This document shows, piece by piece, positions 54,128-63,521 of a DNA stretch of 64,000 nt. Position 1 is the stretch's first letter. Each line of letters opens with the position of its first letter. The position numbers were made by a program, and so were the translations under genes. This stretch comes from Parvularcula lutaonensis (GTDB lineage: Bacteria; Pseudomonadota; Alphaproteobacteria; Caulobacterales; Parvularculaceae). The DNA lies in contig NZ_BMXU01000003.1 of assembly GCF_014651915.1 (NCBI RefSeq), forward strand, positions 20,840 to 84,839, given 5' to 3'. The notes beneath the pieces were generated by a model, which was not told the DNA's origin, ran no database searches, and saw nothing but the letters and a program-made list of their open reading frames with translations.

Positions 54128-55105
54128 ATGCTGAGATACGTCGCGCCGTCCCTTCTCGTCCTGATCGCCGCCTGTGCGAGCGGGCCGGAGCCTGTTCCCG
54201 CCGAGGAAATCGCAGGCGTAACCGATGACGGCGTGGTGTTCCGCTTCGCCTCGCCCGAGCTGGCCGCCACTGTTCTGACTGCGGAGGATGAGTACACGGC
54301 GGTGCTGCAGCCGCGCGAGATCGCGATCAAGGCGCTCGATGCCAGTGTGACCGACTGGGGTGGCCTCGCTGAGAAATACGAAGCGGACCTGCGGGCCTGG
54401 ACCGAGGCGGACAAGGAAGCCCTGCGCGCGTCGATCGCGGCGGTGCTGCCCAAGGTCAACGAGATCGACCAGTGGCTGCCCGACGAAATTCTTCTGACCT
54501 ACAATGGCATCGGGGTCGAGGGTGGACTTCCGCATACGCGTGGCAACCTCATCACTTTTGGTGCGGGTACGGATCTCGAGGATGGCGAAGGCCTGCGGGC
54601 CCTGTTCCTGCACGAGCTCCACCACGTGATGAGCCGCGCGAACTGGGACCGGCGGGATGATTACTTCGCGCTCCTGTCGTTCGAGCCCTGCGCATTCGAC
54701 GAGCCTGCAGGTCTCGAGGTGCTGCGGCTGACCAACCCCGATGCGCCTCTCTACGAGCACTACATGCCGGTGCCGGTGGAAGGCGCGGACGGGGTGATCC
54801 CCTATCTCTTCACGAGCCGCGCCTATGACGGGACAGGCACGCTGGGTGACTATTTCGGTTTCGGCCTGCTTCCTGTCAGCGCCGACGGCGGAGCCTGCAT
54901 CGCCGAGGCGAGCGACCCTTCGGGCCTGCTGCAACCGGGCCAGTCGCCGGAATTTCTTGCCAAGCTCGGCGGCAACACCGGTTATATCATCCACCCGGAA
55001 GAAACCCTCGCGGACAATTTCGTCCACTGGGGGCTCGATCGCCAAGGCCTCCCCACGCCCGAGCTGCCCGAGAGGGTCGGCGCCTTCTGGACGGAAGCCA
55101 AGTAA
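54128..55105 (+). CDS. Secreted lipoprotein with HExxH zinc-peptidase motif, unknown family
   Basis: 325 residues. Lipoprotein signal peptide with lipobox IAAC (Cys16). The middle contains LFLHELHHVMSRAN, an HExxH zinc motif, and a glutamate in HPEETLADNFVHW about 165 residues later that could be the third metal ligand. The rest is not recognised. It would sit in the periplasm or on a membrane surface. A metallopeptidase role is inference from the motif alone. It lies between the oxidoreductase remnant and the arginine cluster. Confidence 0.6.
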   Translation: MLRYVAPSLLVLIAACASGPEPVPAEEIAGVTDDGVVFRFASPELAATVLTAEDEYTAVLQPREIAIKALDASVTDWGGLAEKYEADLRAWTEADKEALRASIAAVLPKVNEIDQWLPDEILLTYNGIGVEGGLPHTRGNLITFGAGTDLEDGEGLRALFLHELHHVMSRANWDRRDDYFALLSFEPCAFDEPAGLEVLRLTNPDAPLYEHYMPVPVEGADGVIPYLFTSRAYDGTGTLGDYFGFGLLPVSADGGACIAEASDPSGLLQPGQSPEFLAKLGGNTGYIIHPEETLADNFVHWGLDRQGLPTPELPERVGAFWTEAK

Positions 55106-55208
55106 AGCGGGCCTCACAGGCCCCTTAGACATCATCGTCAGCCTCGGGGGTTTCCTGTTTTTGTGCAATGCCGCAAGAATGGGGACGATCAACCCGAAAG
55201 AGGCGGAG

Positions 55209-56204
55209 ATGAGACATTTTCTGACCACCGAGGACTGGAGCCAGGCTGAGCTCCAGGCCCTGCTCGACGATGCGCGCGCTCTCAAGCAGAGTCCGCAGAA
55301 CGAGCGCCTCCGTGGCCGACGATGCGCTCTTCTCTTCTTCAACCCGTCACTCAGGACGAGGACCAGCTTCCAGGTCGGGATCGCCGACCTCGGCGGGCAC
55401 TCCGTCGTGCTCGACGCAGCCGGGACCTGGCCACTGGAAGTGGAGCCGGGGGCGGTCATGGATGGCGAGGCGGAAGAGCACGTGGCCGAGGCCGCGCGCG
55501 TTCTTTCGACCTATGTGGACCTGATCGCGATCAGGGCGTTCCCGAAATTCGAGAACTGGAGCCGCGAGCGCGAGGATCCGATCCTTGCAGGCTTCGTCAA
55601 GCACGCCACGGTGCCGATCATCAACATGGAGACGATCGTTCATCCGTGCCAGGAGCTTGCCATGCTGATGGCCCTGCAGGAGCGCCATGGCGATCTTGCG
55701 GGCAAGAAGCTGTGCCTGACCTGGACCTATCATCCCAAGCCCCTCAACACGGCGGTTGCGAACTCCGCGCTGCTGGCGGCGACGAAGATGGGGATGGATG
55801 TGACGCTCCTTTGTCCGAGTAAGGAATACATTCTTGACGAGAAGTTCATGCGGGCCGGGGAGCGCTTTGCCGCCGAGCATGGCCGGGGGGTGACGGTCAC
55901 GCATGACATCGCCGAAGCCTATGAGGGGGCCGATGCGGTCTACGCGAAGAGCTGGGGACGGCTTGACCAGATTGGCCTTCCGATGGCGGATCGTATGACA
56001 CCGGAGAACCTGAAGTATTTCATTGTCGATGAGGAGAAGATGGCCCTCACCAACGACGCGACCTTCAGCCACTGCCTGCCGATGCGACGAAACATCAAGG
56101 CGACCGATGCGGTCGTCGATGGTCCGAACTCGCTCATTATTCAGGAGGCCGAAAACCGCCTCCACGTACAGAAGGCAGTGCTGTCCGCGCTGATTGGAAG
56201 ATGA
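55209..56204 (+). CDS. argF': N-acetylornithine carbamoyltransferase
   Basis: 331 residues from ATG 55209. Carbamoyltransferase with the carbamoyl-phosphate motif SLRTRTSFQ (family STRTR), HPCQELA, and WTYHPKPLNTAVANSAL and SHCLPMRRNIKATDAV, which match the acetylornithine-specific enzyme of Xanthomonas rather than ordinary ornithine carbamoyltransferase. It would convert N-acetylornithine to N-acetylcitrulline. The deacetylase two genes downstream supports this. Coupled to argG by a four-base overlap. Confidence 0.88.
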   Translation: MRHFLTTEDWSQAELQALLDDARALKQSPQNERLRGRRCALLFFNPSLRTRTSFQVGIADLGGHSVVLDAAGTWPLEVEPGAVMDGEAEEHVAEAARVLSTYVDLIAIRAFPKFENWSREREDPILAGFVKHATVPIINMETIVHPCQELAMLMALQERHGDLAGKKLCLTWTYHPKPLNTAVANSALLAATKMGMDVTLLCPSKEYILDEKFMRAGERFAAEHGRGVTVTHDIAEAYEGADAVYAKSWGRLDQIGLPMADRMTPENLKYFIVDEEKMALTNDATFSHCLPMRRNIKATDAVVDGPNSLIIQEAENRLHVQKAVLSALIGR

Positions 56205-57403
56205 AAAACTGTGTGCTCGCCTTTTCAGGTGGTCTTGATACGTCCTATTGTGTCCTGAAGCTCCGCGATGAAGGCTTTCGGGTGACGACCTATTACGTGC
56301 ACTCCGGCGCCGCGGATCCCGAGGCCGAGGCCAAGATTGCCGCGCGTGCGGAAGAGCTGGGCGCGGACGACCATCTTACCGAGGATGCGTCGGGAGAGCT
56401 GTGGTCCGATATTGTCGTGCCCTTCCTTGCAGGGGGTGCGCGGCGCCAGGGGCGTTATCCTGTCCTCTGCGCCGACCGTTCGATCATCGCGAAACGCGGG
56501 GTCGCCATTGCAGACCGTCTTGGTGCCGACGTCATCGCCCATGGCTGCACGGGGATGGGAAACGACCAGGTGCGGTTCGAGACCGAACTGCGCGCCCGGT
56601 CGGACAGGCCCATCCTCGCGCCGATCCGGGATATCCAGGACCGGGACAATGTGCGGGCCTATGAGGAGGACTATCTCGCCTCGCGCGGCTTTTCCGTGCC
56701 CGAGCGGGCCAGCCTTTTCTCGGTCAACGAAAATCTCCTCGGCGCAACCCTGTCGGGCGGGGCGATTGACCGATGGGAAGAGCCGCCGGAAGAGGCGCGG
56801 GTTTTCACCGCGCGACCGGGCGAGGAGCCCGGAGAGCCGCTGCGCCTGACCATCGGGTTTCGCGAGGGTGTGCCTGTCGCGCTTGATGGCGAGGCCCTGA
56901 ACGGTCCGGAAATGCTGCGCACGCTGAACGAGAAGCTTGGCGCATATGGCGTCGGTTACGGGATCTATACGGGCGATACGCTGGTCGGCCTCAAGGGCCG
57001 GATCGTGTTCGAGGCGCCCGGCCTTGAGGGTCTCGAAGCGGCGCATACGGCGCTTTGCGAAGCTGTCAGCTCCCGTGCCCAGAACGGCTTTCGCCGGAAG
57101 GTGGGGGAGGCATGGTGTGACCTTGTCTATGACGGCTTCACCGCCGATGCGCTGCGTGACGATCTCGAGGCGTATCTCAGGTCCTCCCAGGCCCGCGTGA
57201 CGGGTGAGGTCGACCTCGTTGCGCGACCGGGGCGCGTCGACGCCGTAGCGGTCCGGACACGGCACATCCCCGAGCGGAAGGGCGCGGTCTACGCCCAGAA
57301 AGCCGCGTGGTCGGGGAAGGCCGCCGAAGGTTTCACCGAGCTGTTCGGTCAGTCCACGGTCCTCCACGCCAAGGCAGGGGGCGGTGATGACGGCGCCGCT
57401 TGA
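56201..57403 (+). CDS. argG: Argininosuccinate synthase
   Basis: 400 residues. ATP-dependent joining of citrulline and aspartate. N-type ATP pyrophosphatase motif AFSGGLDTSYCVLKL at the start, YPVLCADRSIIAK, AHGCTGMGNDQVRFE. ATG overlaps the argF' stop (ATGA). It ends 17 bases inside the next gene. Confidence 0.95.
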   Translation: MKNCVLAFSGGLDTSYCVLKLRDEGFRVTTYYVHSGAADPEAEAKIAARAEELGADDHLTEDASGELWSDIVVPFLAGGARRQGRYPVLCADRSIIAKRGVAIADRLGADVIAHGCTGMGNDQVRFETELRARSDRPILAPIRDIQDRDNVRAYEEDYLASRGFSVPERASLFSVNENLLGATLSGGAIDRWEEPPEEARVFTARPGEEPGEPLRLTIGFREGVPVALDGEALNGPEMLRTLNEKLGAYGVGYGIYTGDTLVGLKGRIVFEAPGLEGLEAAHTALCEAVSSRAQNGFRRKVGEAWCDLVYDGFTADALRDDLEAYLRSSQARVTGEVDLVARPGRVDAVAVRTRHIPERKGAVYAQKAAWSGKAAEGFTELFGQSTVLHAKAGGGDDGAA

Positions 57404-58448
57404 GGATATCCTCGCTCATCTGGAGCCTCTCGTCGAAGCCGATAGCCAGAACCCGCCGCGTCACATCAGTGCCGATGGCGCGCTGGTCGCCGCTGTGCGC
57501 CGTGGCCTGCCCGGTTTCGTGGTCAATGTGCGTGACCTGGGCGATGGTTGCCTCATCATCGAGGCGCGCCGCGGCGAGACGGGGACGCTGTTCAATGTCC
57601 ATCTCGACACGGTTCCCGTGGCCCCCGGTTGGAGCCATGATCCCCACGTCCTGACGCGGGCTGAGGATCGTGCTTTCGGGCTTGGCGTGTGTGACACGAA
57701 AGGGGCGGCGGGCGTGCTCTTCGCCCTGGCGCAGCACACAGACGAACCCATGCACCTGCTGCTGACCACGGACGAAGAGGCCGGCAAGAGCCGGTGCATA
57801 CGGACCTATCTCGAGGACAGCACCGAAGCGCGGCTTGCCGTGGTAGCGGAGCCGACAGACTGCCTCGCGCGTACGGAGCACCGCGGTATCTTCTCAGGTG
57901 TCGCACGCTTCGAGGGCGAAAGCGCCCATGCCTCCGATACCGGGCGGCGGAGCGCCGTCCATGACGCCGCGCGGATGATTGCAGCGGCGCTGGACTTGCC
58001 CGGCGCGGCCGAGAGCCGCCTCAACTTCGGCAGGATCGAGGGCGGCGTGAAGGCCAACATGGTCGCCGCCGAGGCGGAGGTGCAGTTCGGATTCCGCAAC
58101 AGGCCGGGAACTGAGCACCGCGACCTTCTCCGACAGATCTCCGGGCTGGCAGGAGGCGCCAGATTCGAAGAGCGCTTTGTCGGCCCCGCCCTGCCCCATG
58201 ACAGGGACGGGGCATCAGGCCGAGCGCAAGCCGAGGCGCAGGCGCTTGCGTCTCGCCTTGGCCTGCCGCTCGGGGCTCCCGTGGATTTCTGGACGGAAGC
58301 CTCGCTTTTCGCGGAGGCGGGAATCCCGGCGATTGTCCTCGGGGCCGGGTCGATCCGGCAGGCGCATAATGCGGATGAGTTTGTCACCTACGGTCAGCTT
58401 GCGAAGCTTTATGACCTTTACGCGGAGGTCGTGACCGGTGATGCCTGA
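57387..58448 (+). CDS. argE': M20-family deacetylase, probable N-acetylcitrulline deacetylase
   Basis: 353 residues from ATG 57387 (GTG 57384 adjacent). Dinuclear-zinc M20 fold: NVHLDTVPV with first metal ligand His and catalytic Asp, GVCDTKGAAG with bridging Asp, TTDEEAGKSRC with the catalytic Glu pair, and a final His in GSIRQAHNADEF. In clusters with acetylornithine carbamoyltransferase this enzyme removes acetate from N-acetylcitrulline to give citrulline. The 17-base overlap with argG and the overlap with the next gene indicate one operon. Confidence 0.87.
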   Translation: MTAPLEDILAHLEPLVEADSQNPPRHISADGALVAAVRRGLPGFVVNVRDLGDGCLIIEARRGETGTLFNVHLDTVPVAPGWSHDPHVLTRAEDRAFGLGVCDTKGAAGVLFALAQHTDEPMHLLLTTDEEAGKSRCIRTYLEDSTEARLAVVAEPTDCLARTEHRGIFSGVARFEGESAHASDTGRRSAVHDAARMIAAALDLPGAAESRLNFGRIEGGVKANMVAAEAEVQFGFRNRPGTEHRDLLRQISGLAGGARFEERFVGPALPHDRDGASGRAQAEAQALASRLGLPLGAPVDFWTEASLFAEAGIPAIVLGAGSIRQAHNADEFVTYGQLAKLYDLYAEVVTGDA

Positions 58449-59751
58449 AACCAGTTTCCGGGACCGGGTCAGCCTTTTGCTTGGCGGCCTCGAGGAGGGG
58501 CGGGAGGTCCGCGCCTATCTCCGCCGTTTCAGTCGGCGGGACGATGGTTGCTTCGCCGTGGTCAAGGTCGGCGGCGCGATCCTCGAACAGGAGCTCGGCC
58601 CGCTCGCCGATGCCCTTGCGCTCCTCCAGTTGCTCGGCCTGCCCCCTGTCGTTGTTTTCGGGGCGGGACCGCAGCTCGACAGGGAACTCGGCGAAGCGGG
58701 GATAGAACTCCAGCGCCGCGACGGCCTGCGTGTGACGCCCGGCGAAGCTGTCCCGCTGATCGCGCGGGAGACAGGGCGGATGACCCTTGCCCTGCAATCG
58801 GCGCTGAGATCCCATGGCGCCGCGGCACTGGCATTGCCCATGGGAACGGTGACCGCACGGATCATCGATGAAGAGCGCTATGGTTGCGTGGGAGACGTGG
58901 CCAGCGTCGACGGCGATGCCGTGCTGGGCGTCCTCGAAACCGGCGCTGTGCCGCTTCTTTCCTGCATCCATCCCGACGAGAAAGGGCGCCTGCTGAACGT
59001 CAACGCCGATGGCGTCGCCCGTGCCCTTTCTTCGGAATTGAAGCCGCAGAAGATCGTTTTCGTCACCGGGACGGGTGGCGTCCTCGACGGAGCCGGCGCC
59101 CTGATCGACAGCATCAACCTCGCAGCGGAGGGTGATGCGCTCTTCGCCAGTGACTGGCTCGAAGGGGGGATGCGCCACAAGCTGTCCGAGATCGCGGAGC
59201 TGCTTTCTCACTTGCCGCCGTCTTCGTCCGTATCCATCACGAGTGCAAGCGGGCTGGTGCGCGAGCTCTTCACCCATAGCGGGCAGGGCACCCTGATCCG
59301 GCAGGGCGAGGCGATCCGCGTCGCTGAGCAGGCCGATCCGCAACAGTTGCAGCCACTGATCGAGGCGGCCTTCGGCAAGACCCTGAAGCCGGACTACTGG
59401 AAAAACATCGAGCCGGTCCGTGTGCTGACCTCAGAACATGGGCGAGGCTGCGCGATCGTCACGCGCTTGGGCAGCGTCGATGTGCTCGACAAGTTCGTGG
59501 TGTCGGCCGAAGCGCGGGGAGAGGGGCTGGCCAAGAGCCTGTGGCGGCAGCTTTCGGACCTGTCGCCCGAGATGATCTGGCGATCGCGATCCGGCAATGC
59601 CTTCAACGCCTTCTATAGCGCGGTGGCGGATGGTTTCGTGCGGCGCGGCGCATGGGTGGTCTACTGGACCGGGCGCGGAGTCGAAGGCCGGGTGCCGGAG
59701 CTTGCCGACGTATTGGCGTCGAAGCCCGGCGATTTCGAGGGTGAGACATGA
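58441..59751 (+). CDS. argBA: Bifunctional N-acetylglutamate synthase/kinase
   Basis: 436 residues from ATG 58441 (GTG 58438 adjacent). The N-terminal ~280 residues are an amino-acid-kinase domain (AVVKVGGAILEQELGPLADAL, VVFGAGPQLDRELGEAGI, NVNADGVARALSSEL, GGMRHKLSEI); the C-terminal ~150 residues are a GNAT acetyltransferase (CAIVTRLGSVDVLDKFVVSAEARGEGLAKSLW, SGNAFNAFY). This matches the fused NAGS/K described from Maricaulis and Xanthomonas, which makes acetylglutamate and phosphorylates it, usually with arginine feedback. It ends four bases inside argC. Confidence 0.92.
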   Translation: MPETSFRDRVSLLLGGLEEGREVRAYLRRFSRRDDGCFAVVKVGGAILEQELGPLADALALLQLLGLPPVVVFGAGPQLDRELGEAGIELQRRDGLRVTPGEAVPLIARETGRMTLALQSALRSHGAAALALPMGTVTARIIDEERYGCVGDVASVDGDAVLGVLETGAVPLLSCIHPDEKGRLLNVNADGVARALSSELKPQKIVFVTGTGGVLDGAGALIDSINLAAEGDALFASDWLEGGMRHKLSEIAELLSHLPPSSSVSITSASGLVRELFTHSGQGTLIRQGEAIRVAEQADPQQLQPLIEAAFGKTLKPDYWKNIEPVRVLTSEHGRGCAIVTRLGSVDVLDKFVVSAEARGEGLAKSLWRQLSDLSPEMIWRSRSGNAFNAFYSAVADGFVRRGAWVVYWTGRGVEGRVPELADVLASKPGDFEGET

Positions 59752-60689
59752 TCCGTGTAGGGCTTGTCGGGGCTCGCGGTTATGTGGGCCGGGAGATGAT
59801 CGCGGCTCTCGATTCCGACCTTCGTTTCGACCTCGCCTTTGCGAGCAGCCGCGCGATGGCCGGCCGGGAACTTCGGACTGTTCCTGGTCTCGAACACCTG
59901 TCGCGGTTCGGTAGCCATCGCGCAGGTGAGCTGTCTGCGGATGATGTTGCGGGATCGGATGCAGATGTCATCGTCCTGGGCTTGCCCAACGGGCTTGCTG
60001 CGCCCTATGTGGAGGCCCTTGACCGCGAAGGGCACCCCGGCGTGGTCATCGATCTGAGTGCGGATCACAGGCATCAGCCGGGATGGGTCTACGGCTCGCC
60101 CGAGCTCCGTGGCGAGCAAATGTTGGGCGCGAAGAGGATCGCGAACCCTGGCTGCTATGCCACGGCTGCGAACCTCGCTCTTGCGCCGTTGGAAGGGCTC
60201 GTCGCAGGTCGTGTGTCCGTGTTCGGACTGTCGGGCTTCTCAGGTGCCGGGACGACGCCCGGCCTGCGCAACGATCCCGAGCGGCTCGAGAACAACGTCC
60301 AGCCCTACGGCTTTGGCGGCCATGGCCATGAAGCGGAAATTGCGGCGACCACCGGCTGCGCGGTGACCTTTGCGCCGCATGTGGCGGGCTTTTTCAGGGG
60401 ACTGCTGGTGACACTGACCGTGCCGCTGTCGGATCGGCTGGAGGTGGGTGCGGTGGCCGAGCGTTTCGGCGCGTTCTACCAGCCCTTCCCGCGCGTGGCG
60501 GTGCGCGAGGCGGCGCCGGAGATCCGGGACGTGGCCGGTCGCGATGGCTGCGTGATCGGCGGCTTCGCCGTGTCTGGCGACGTGCCCGTCCTGACGCTGA
60601 GCTCCGCCCTCGACAATCTGCGCAAGGGGGCCGCGACCCAGGCCATTGAAAACATGGAGAAAGCGCTGGGCATGGCATCCTGGCCCTGA
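59748..60689 (+). CDS. argC: N-acetyl-gamma-glutamyl-phosphate reductase
   Basis: 313 residues. NADPH-dependent reduction to the semialdehyde. GARGYVGREMIAAL cofactor motif, LPNGLAAPYV, the active-site cysteine in NPGCYATAANLAL, and HGHEAEI. It overlaps the NAGS/K gene by four bases and ends the arginine operon. The tRNA-Phe follows 64 bases later. Confidence 0.95.
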   Translation: MIRVGLVGARGYVGREMIAALDSDLRFDLAFASSRAMAGRELRTVPGLEHLSRFGSHRAGELSADDVAGSDADVIVLGLPNGLAAPYVEALDREGHPGVVIDLSADHRHQPGWVYGSPELRGEQMLGAKRIANPGCYATAANLALAPLEGLVAGRVSVFGLSGFSGAGTTPGLRNDPERLENNVQPYGFGGHGHEAEIAATTGCAVTFAPHVAGFFRGLLVTLTVPLSDRLEVGAVAERFGAFYQPFPRVAVREAAPEIRDVAGRDGCVIGGFAVSGDVPVLTLSSALDNLRKGAATQAIENMEKALGMASWP

Positions 60690-60753
60690 TTTTCTCCCAA
60701 TGCCAAAAACCGGCTGGACAGCCTCACGCCCAGCGGTTAGGAGCCTCGCTCAC

Positions 60754-60829
60754 GCCCAAGTAGCTCAGTTGGTAGAGCAGCGGATTGAAAATCCGCGTGT
60801 CGGTGGTTCGAATCCGCCCTTGGGCACCA
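60754..60829 (+). tRNA. tRNA-Phe (GAA)
   Basis: 76 bases including encoded CCA. Acceptor stem GCCCAAG/CTTGGGC, anticodon stem GCGGA/TCCGC with loop TTGAAAA (anticodon GAA), T arm GGTGG-TTCGAAT-CCGCC. The integrase gene just downstream points to its 3' end as an attachment site. Confidence 0.97.
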
Positions 60830-60991
60830 TCTTCCCCTCCGCTGATGTCGCGTTGAGAACGAAAAGCCAGTGTTTGCGCAGGCTTGGCTCTTGACCTTCG
60901 TCCGATACTGTCCACCTTTGTTCTCTCAAAGCCGGGTATTGGCTGGGTATCAACCCGGGTAACGCTCGTATTTCACGGAGAGCGATACCCG

Positions 60992-62190
60992 GTGCAGTTG
61001 ACCGATACGCAGATCAAGCGGGCGAAGCCCAAGGATAAGCAGTACCGGATGGCCGACGGTCAGGGCCTGCATCTGCTAGTGAAACCGAATGGCTCGAAGC
61101 TGTGGCAGCTTCGATACTGGGTATCGGGGAAGGAGAAGACGCTTTCGATCGGCCAGTACCCGGTCATCACGCTAGCGCAGGCGCGGGAGAAGCGCCTCGA
61201 AGCTAAGCGCACATTAGCTGACGGGCTCGATCCCAGCACGGAGAAACGTCCGGCAAAGGACGCCGCAGTTCGGGCGCGGACCGACACCTTCAACGCACTG
61301 GTGAGCGATTTCATGGCCAAGCAGGTGCGTGAAGGGCGGGCGGAGAGAACGCTGCAGAAGAACCGGTGGCTGCTTTCGATGGCGGTGGACGACTTCGGCT
61401 CAGCGCCACTGACGGAGATCACGGCTCCATTGATCCTGAAGACGCTTCGGAAGGTCGAAGCGCGAGGAAACTATGAAACTGCTCACCGACTCCGCTCAAT
61501 CATTGGAACAGTCTTCCGGTATGGCGTTGCCACCGGCGTTGCTTCGTCAGATCCCACATACGCCTCCTGGGGGCACTTGCCCGACCTCGCAGGACACACC
61601 GCGCGGCTATCACTGAACGGAAGGAGTTCGGCAGACTGCTACGGGCCATTGATGGCTACGAGGGCCAGCGTCAGACATTGCTTGCTCTCAAGCTTCTGGC
61701 GTTGCTAGCTCCGCGACCTGGCGAGCTTCAGCAAGCTCGGTGGGCTGAGTTTGACTTTGAGAAGCGGGTTTGGGGCATTCCCGCTGACCGCACCAAAAAG
61801 CGAAAAGAACATCGTGCTCCGCTTGCTGACGACGCGCTCGAGATCCTCCGGGAACTTCACGAGCTAACCGGATGGGGCGAGCTTGTGCTTCCTTCTCTGC
61901 GCTCGCCGAAGCGTCCGATAAGCGAGAACACCCTAAATCAGGCGATCCGAAATCTCGGGTTCTCCAAAGATGAAATGACGGCCCATGGTTTCCGAACGAC
62001 GTTCTCGACCCTAGCGAACGAAAGCGGCCTGTGGAATCCGGACGCGATCGAGAGGGCATTGGCCCACACGGAACAGGACGATATCCGGCGTGCTTACGCC
62101 CGCGGAGAGTTCTGGGATGAACGCGTCAAACTAGCTGCGTGGTGGGGCGGCGAAATTTCGACGATGAGGGCGGACTATGTCTCATCCTAG
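60992..62190 (+). pseudogene. P4-type tyrosine integrase, frameshifted
   Basis: Starts at GTG 60992 (GGAGA upstream) with the DUF4102 arm-binding domain (LTDTQIKRAKPKDKQYRMADGQGLHLLV), continues through the core-binding domain, then shifts frame at a run of five G (61569-61573). One base earlier the frame would read ALARPRRTHRAAITERKEFG and continue into the catalytic domain: Arg in RPGELQQARW, HGFRTTFS, and HTEQDD. A sixth G would restore the protein of about 400 residues. The final catalytic Tyr segment (AYARGEFWDERVKLAAWW) has Tyr in RRAYAR. Either a real mutation or a homopolymer sequencing error. Confidence 0.85.
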
Positions 62191-62941
62191 ATTCCAGAAC
62201 GTCTCGGAGTTGAAGCAGAACCGAGAGTTCGTTCCATTTAGCTTGGCCGCTTCCTGGCATCCATACGGCGGCTCGGAAGAAGACCTACTCTCCTGGGACG
62301 AGGCGGAAGCACTGGACGGTTTTGGCCGGCCGAGCCTGCATGAAGTGAAAAGCCTACTACTGAAAATCCGTCGTGGCGAGGTTGCCTGTTTCGGTAGGCC
62401 ACGTGCGATTCAGTGGGTCACGCAAATGCCGTTCTCTCCCGTGGCTCCCGGTGGTGATTGGGATCTATACATTCAGCACACGGCATTCGGTGTCGATTGG
62501 AACTCTGCTCGTCATGACTGGGATGACGACGAGATCATTCTAGGCCCAGATCGTCAGGTTGAGCAGATACCCCCCGAGCTTTTCGATCTGAAGAGTACCC
62601 TAGCTGGTCTGAACACCCTGCGAGCGTGCAATTGGAACGAGGGTGTCATTATCGAATACCTATCGGTGCCGAGGGCACAGTTGACCCGGAACGATGGAGA
62701 TCCGCAGGGATCGGTAGAGCCGAGTGAGGTAATCCTCCCAGCTTCAAATCGCGAAGCTACATCGATGCTTCGTTTGATCGCGGCGATGGCGGTGAAGGGT
62801 TACGCCTACTCGCCGTCGAAGAAACGAAATGACGCTACGAGAGAGATCGAGACTGACATGGCGCATCTCGGAATCCCAATGGATCAGAAGACGATCAAGA
62901 AATATCTCAAACAGGCGACAGACCTGCTTCCAAGCGAGTGA
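62177..62941 (+). CDS. Hypothetical island protein
   Basis: 254 residues, overlapping the integrase end by 14 bases. Not recognised as a whole. The first ~170 residues contain many Trp and Asp; the last ~60 (EATSMLRLIAAMAVKGYAYSPSKKRNDATREI) resemble a helical C-terminal module found in proteins encoded beside integrases, possibly DNA-binding. No signal peptide or membrane helix. Function unknown. Confidence 0.65.
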   Translation: MSHPRFQNVSELKQNREFVPFSLAASWHPYGGSEEDLLSWDEAEALDGFGRPSLHEVKSLLLKIRRGEVACFGRPRAIQWVTQMPFSPVAPGGDWDLYIQHTAFGVDWNSARHDWDDDEIILGPDRQVEQIPPELFDLKSTLAGLNTLRACNWNEGVIIEYLSVPRAQLTRNDGDPQGSVEPSEVILPASNREATSMLRLIAAMAVKGYAYSPSKKRNDATREIETDMAHLGIPMDQKTIKKYLKQATDLLPSE

Positions 62942-63033
62942 ATGCCTCGTTCCTACAGGAATAGCTTCGATCCTGCACAGCCGCGCCCACAATCGATAGG
63001 ACCTCCAAACACTGCAGCAGACGGAGATGAACA

Positions 63034-63228
63034 GTGTTCCCCAAATCCGGATTGGTTCGGCTTTCTCAAATTCTTGCCCCCAACGGCCCTATCCCCGTTT
63101 CTCGCTCGACCTGGTGGCAGGGCGTGAAGGACGGGCGGTTCCCAAAACCGCAGAAGCTCGGTCCTCGGACGACCGTATGGCGCGCGGAAGACGTCAGAGC
63201 CCTGTATGAAGACGACGCGGCGGCATGA
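63034..63228 (+). CDS. AlpA-family phage-type regulator
   Basis: 64 residues from GTG 63034. MerR-like small helix-turn-helix of the AlpA kind: LVRLSQILAPNGPIPVSRSTWWQGVKDGRFPKP, then TTVWRAEDVRALYE. Members activate integrase or act as excision factors. Its stop overlaps the next start (ATGA). Confidence 0.85.
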   Translation: MFPKSGLVRLSQILAPNGPIPVSRSTWWQGVKDGRFPKPQKLGPRTTVWRAEDVRALYEDDAAA

Positions 63229-63521
63229 GCATGGTCTCGCAGCGTCGTCGTGCTTCGCGAAAACCAAACGCTTCCGGACGCGGAGGAAAGATCGACAAGC
63301 GATCGGTTCCTCGAAACAGTCCCGGCGACCTCGGTTTTCAATCCTGGTTCTGGATCCCGCTAGACCTGACGGAAAGTCCTGCATGGCGGGCGATGAGCGA
63401 CAAGGCGCTTCGGCTGGTCGTCGCTCTTCTCGGAGAGCATGCTCAACATGCGGGAACAAAGAACGGACACCTCATAGCAACCCACGAGCAACTGATCGCT
63501 TCGGGGATCGGGAAGAACTGA
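63225..63521 (+). pseudogene. Island gene truncated by an IS insertion
   Basis: 98 residues, coupled to the AlpA gene by an ATGA overlap. A basic N-terminus, then WFWIPLDLTESPAWRAMSDKALRLVVALLGEHAQHAGTKNGHLIATHEQLIASGIGKN, which resembles the first half of a helix-turn-helix protein common after AlpA in such islands. The stop codon TGA at 63519-63521 is also the first three bases of the putative IS end, so the rest has been cut off. Confidence 0.65.
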
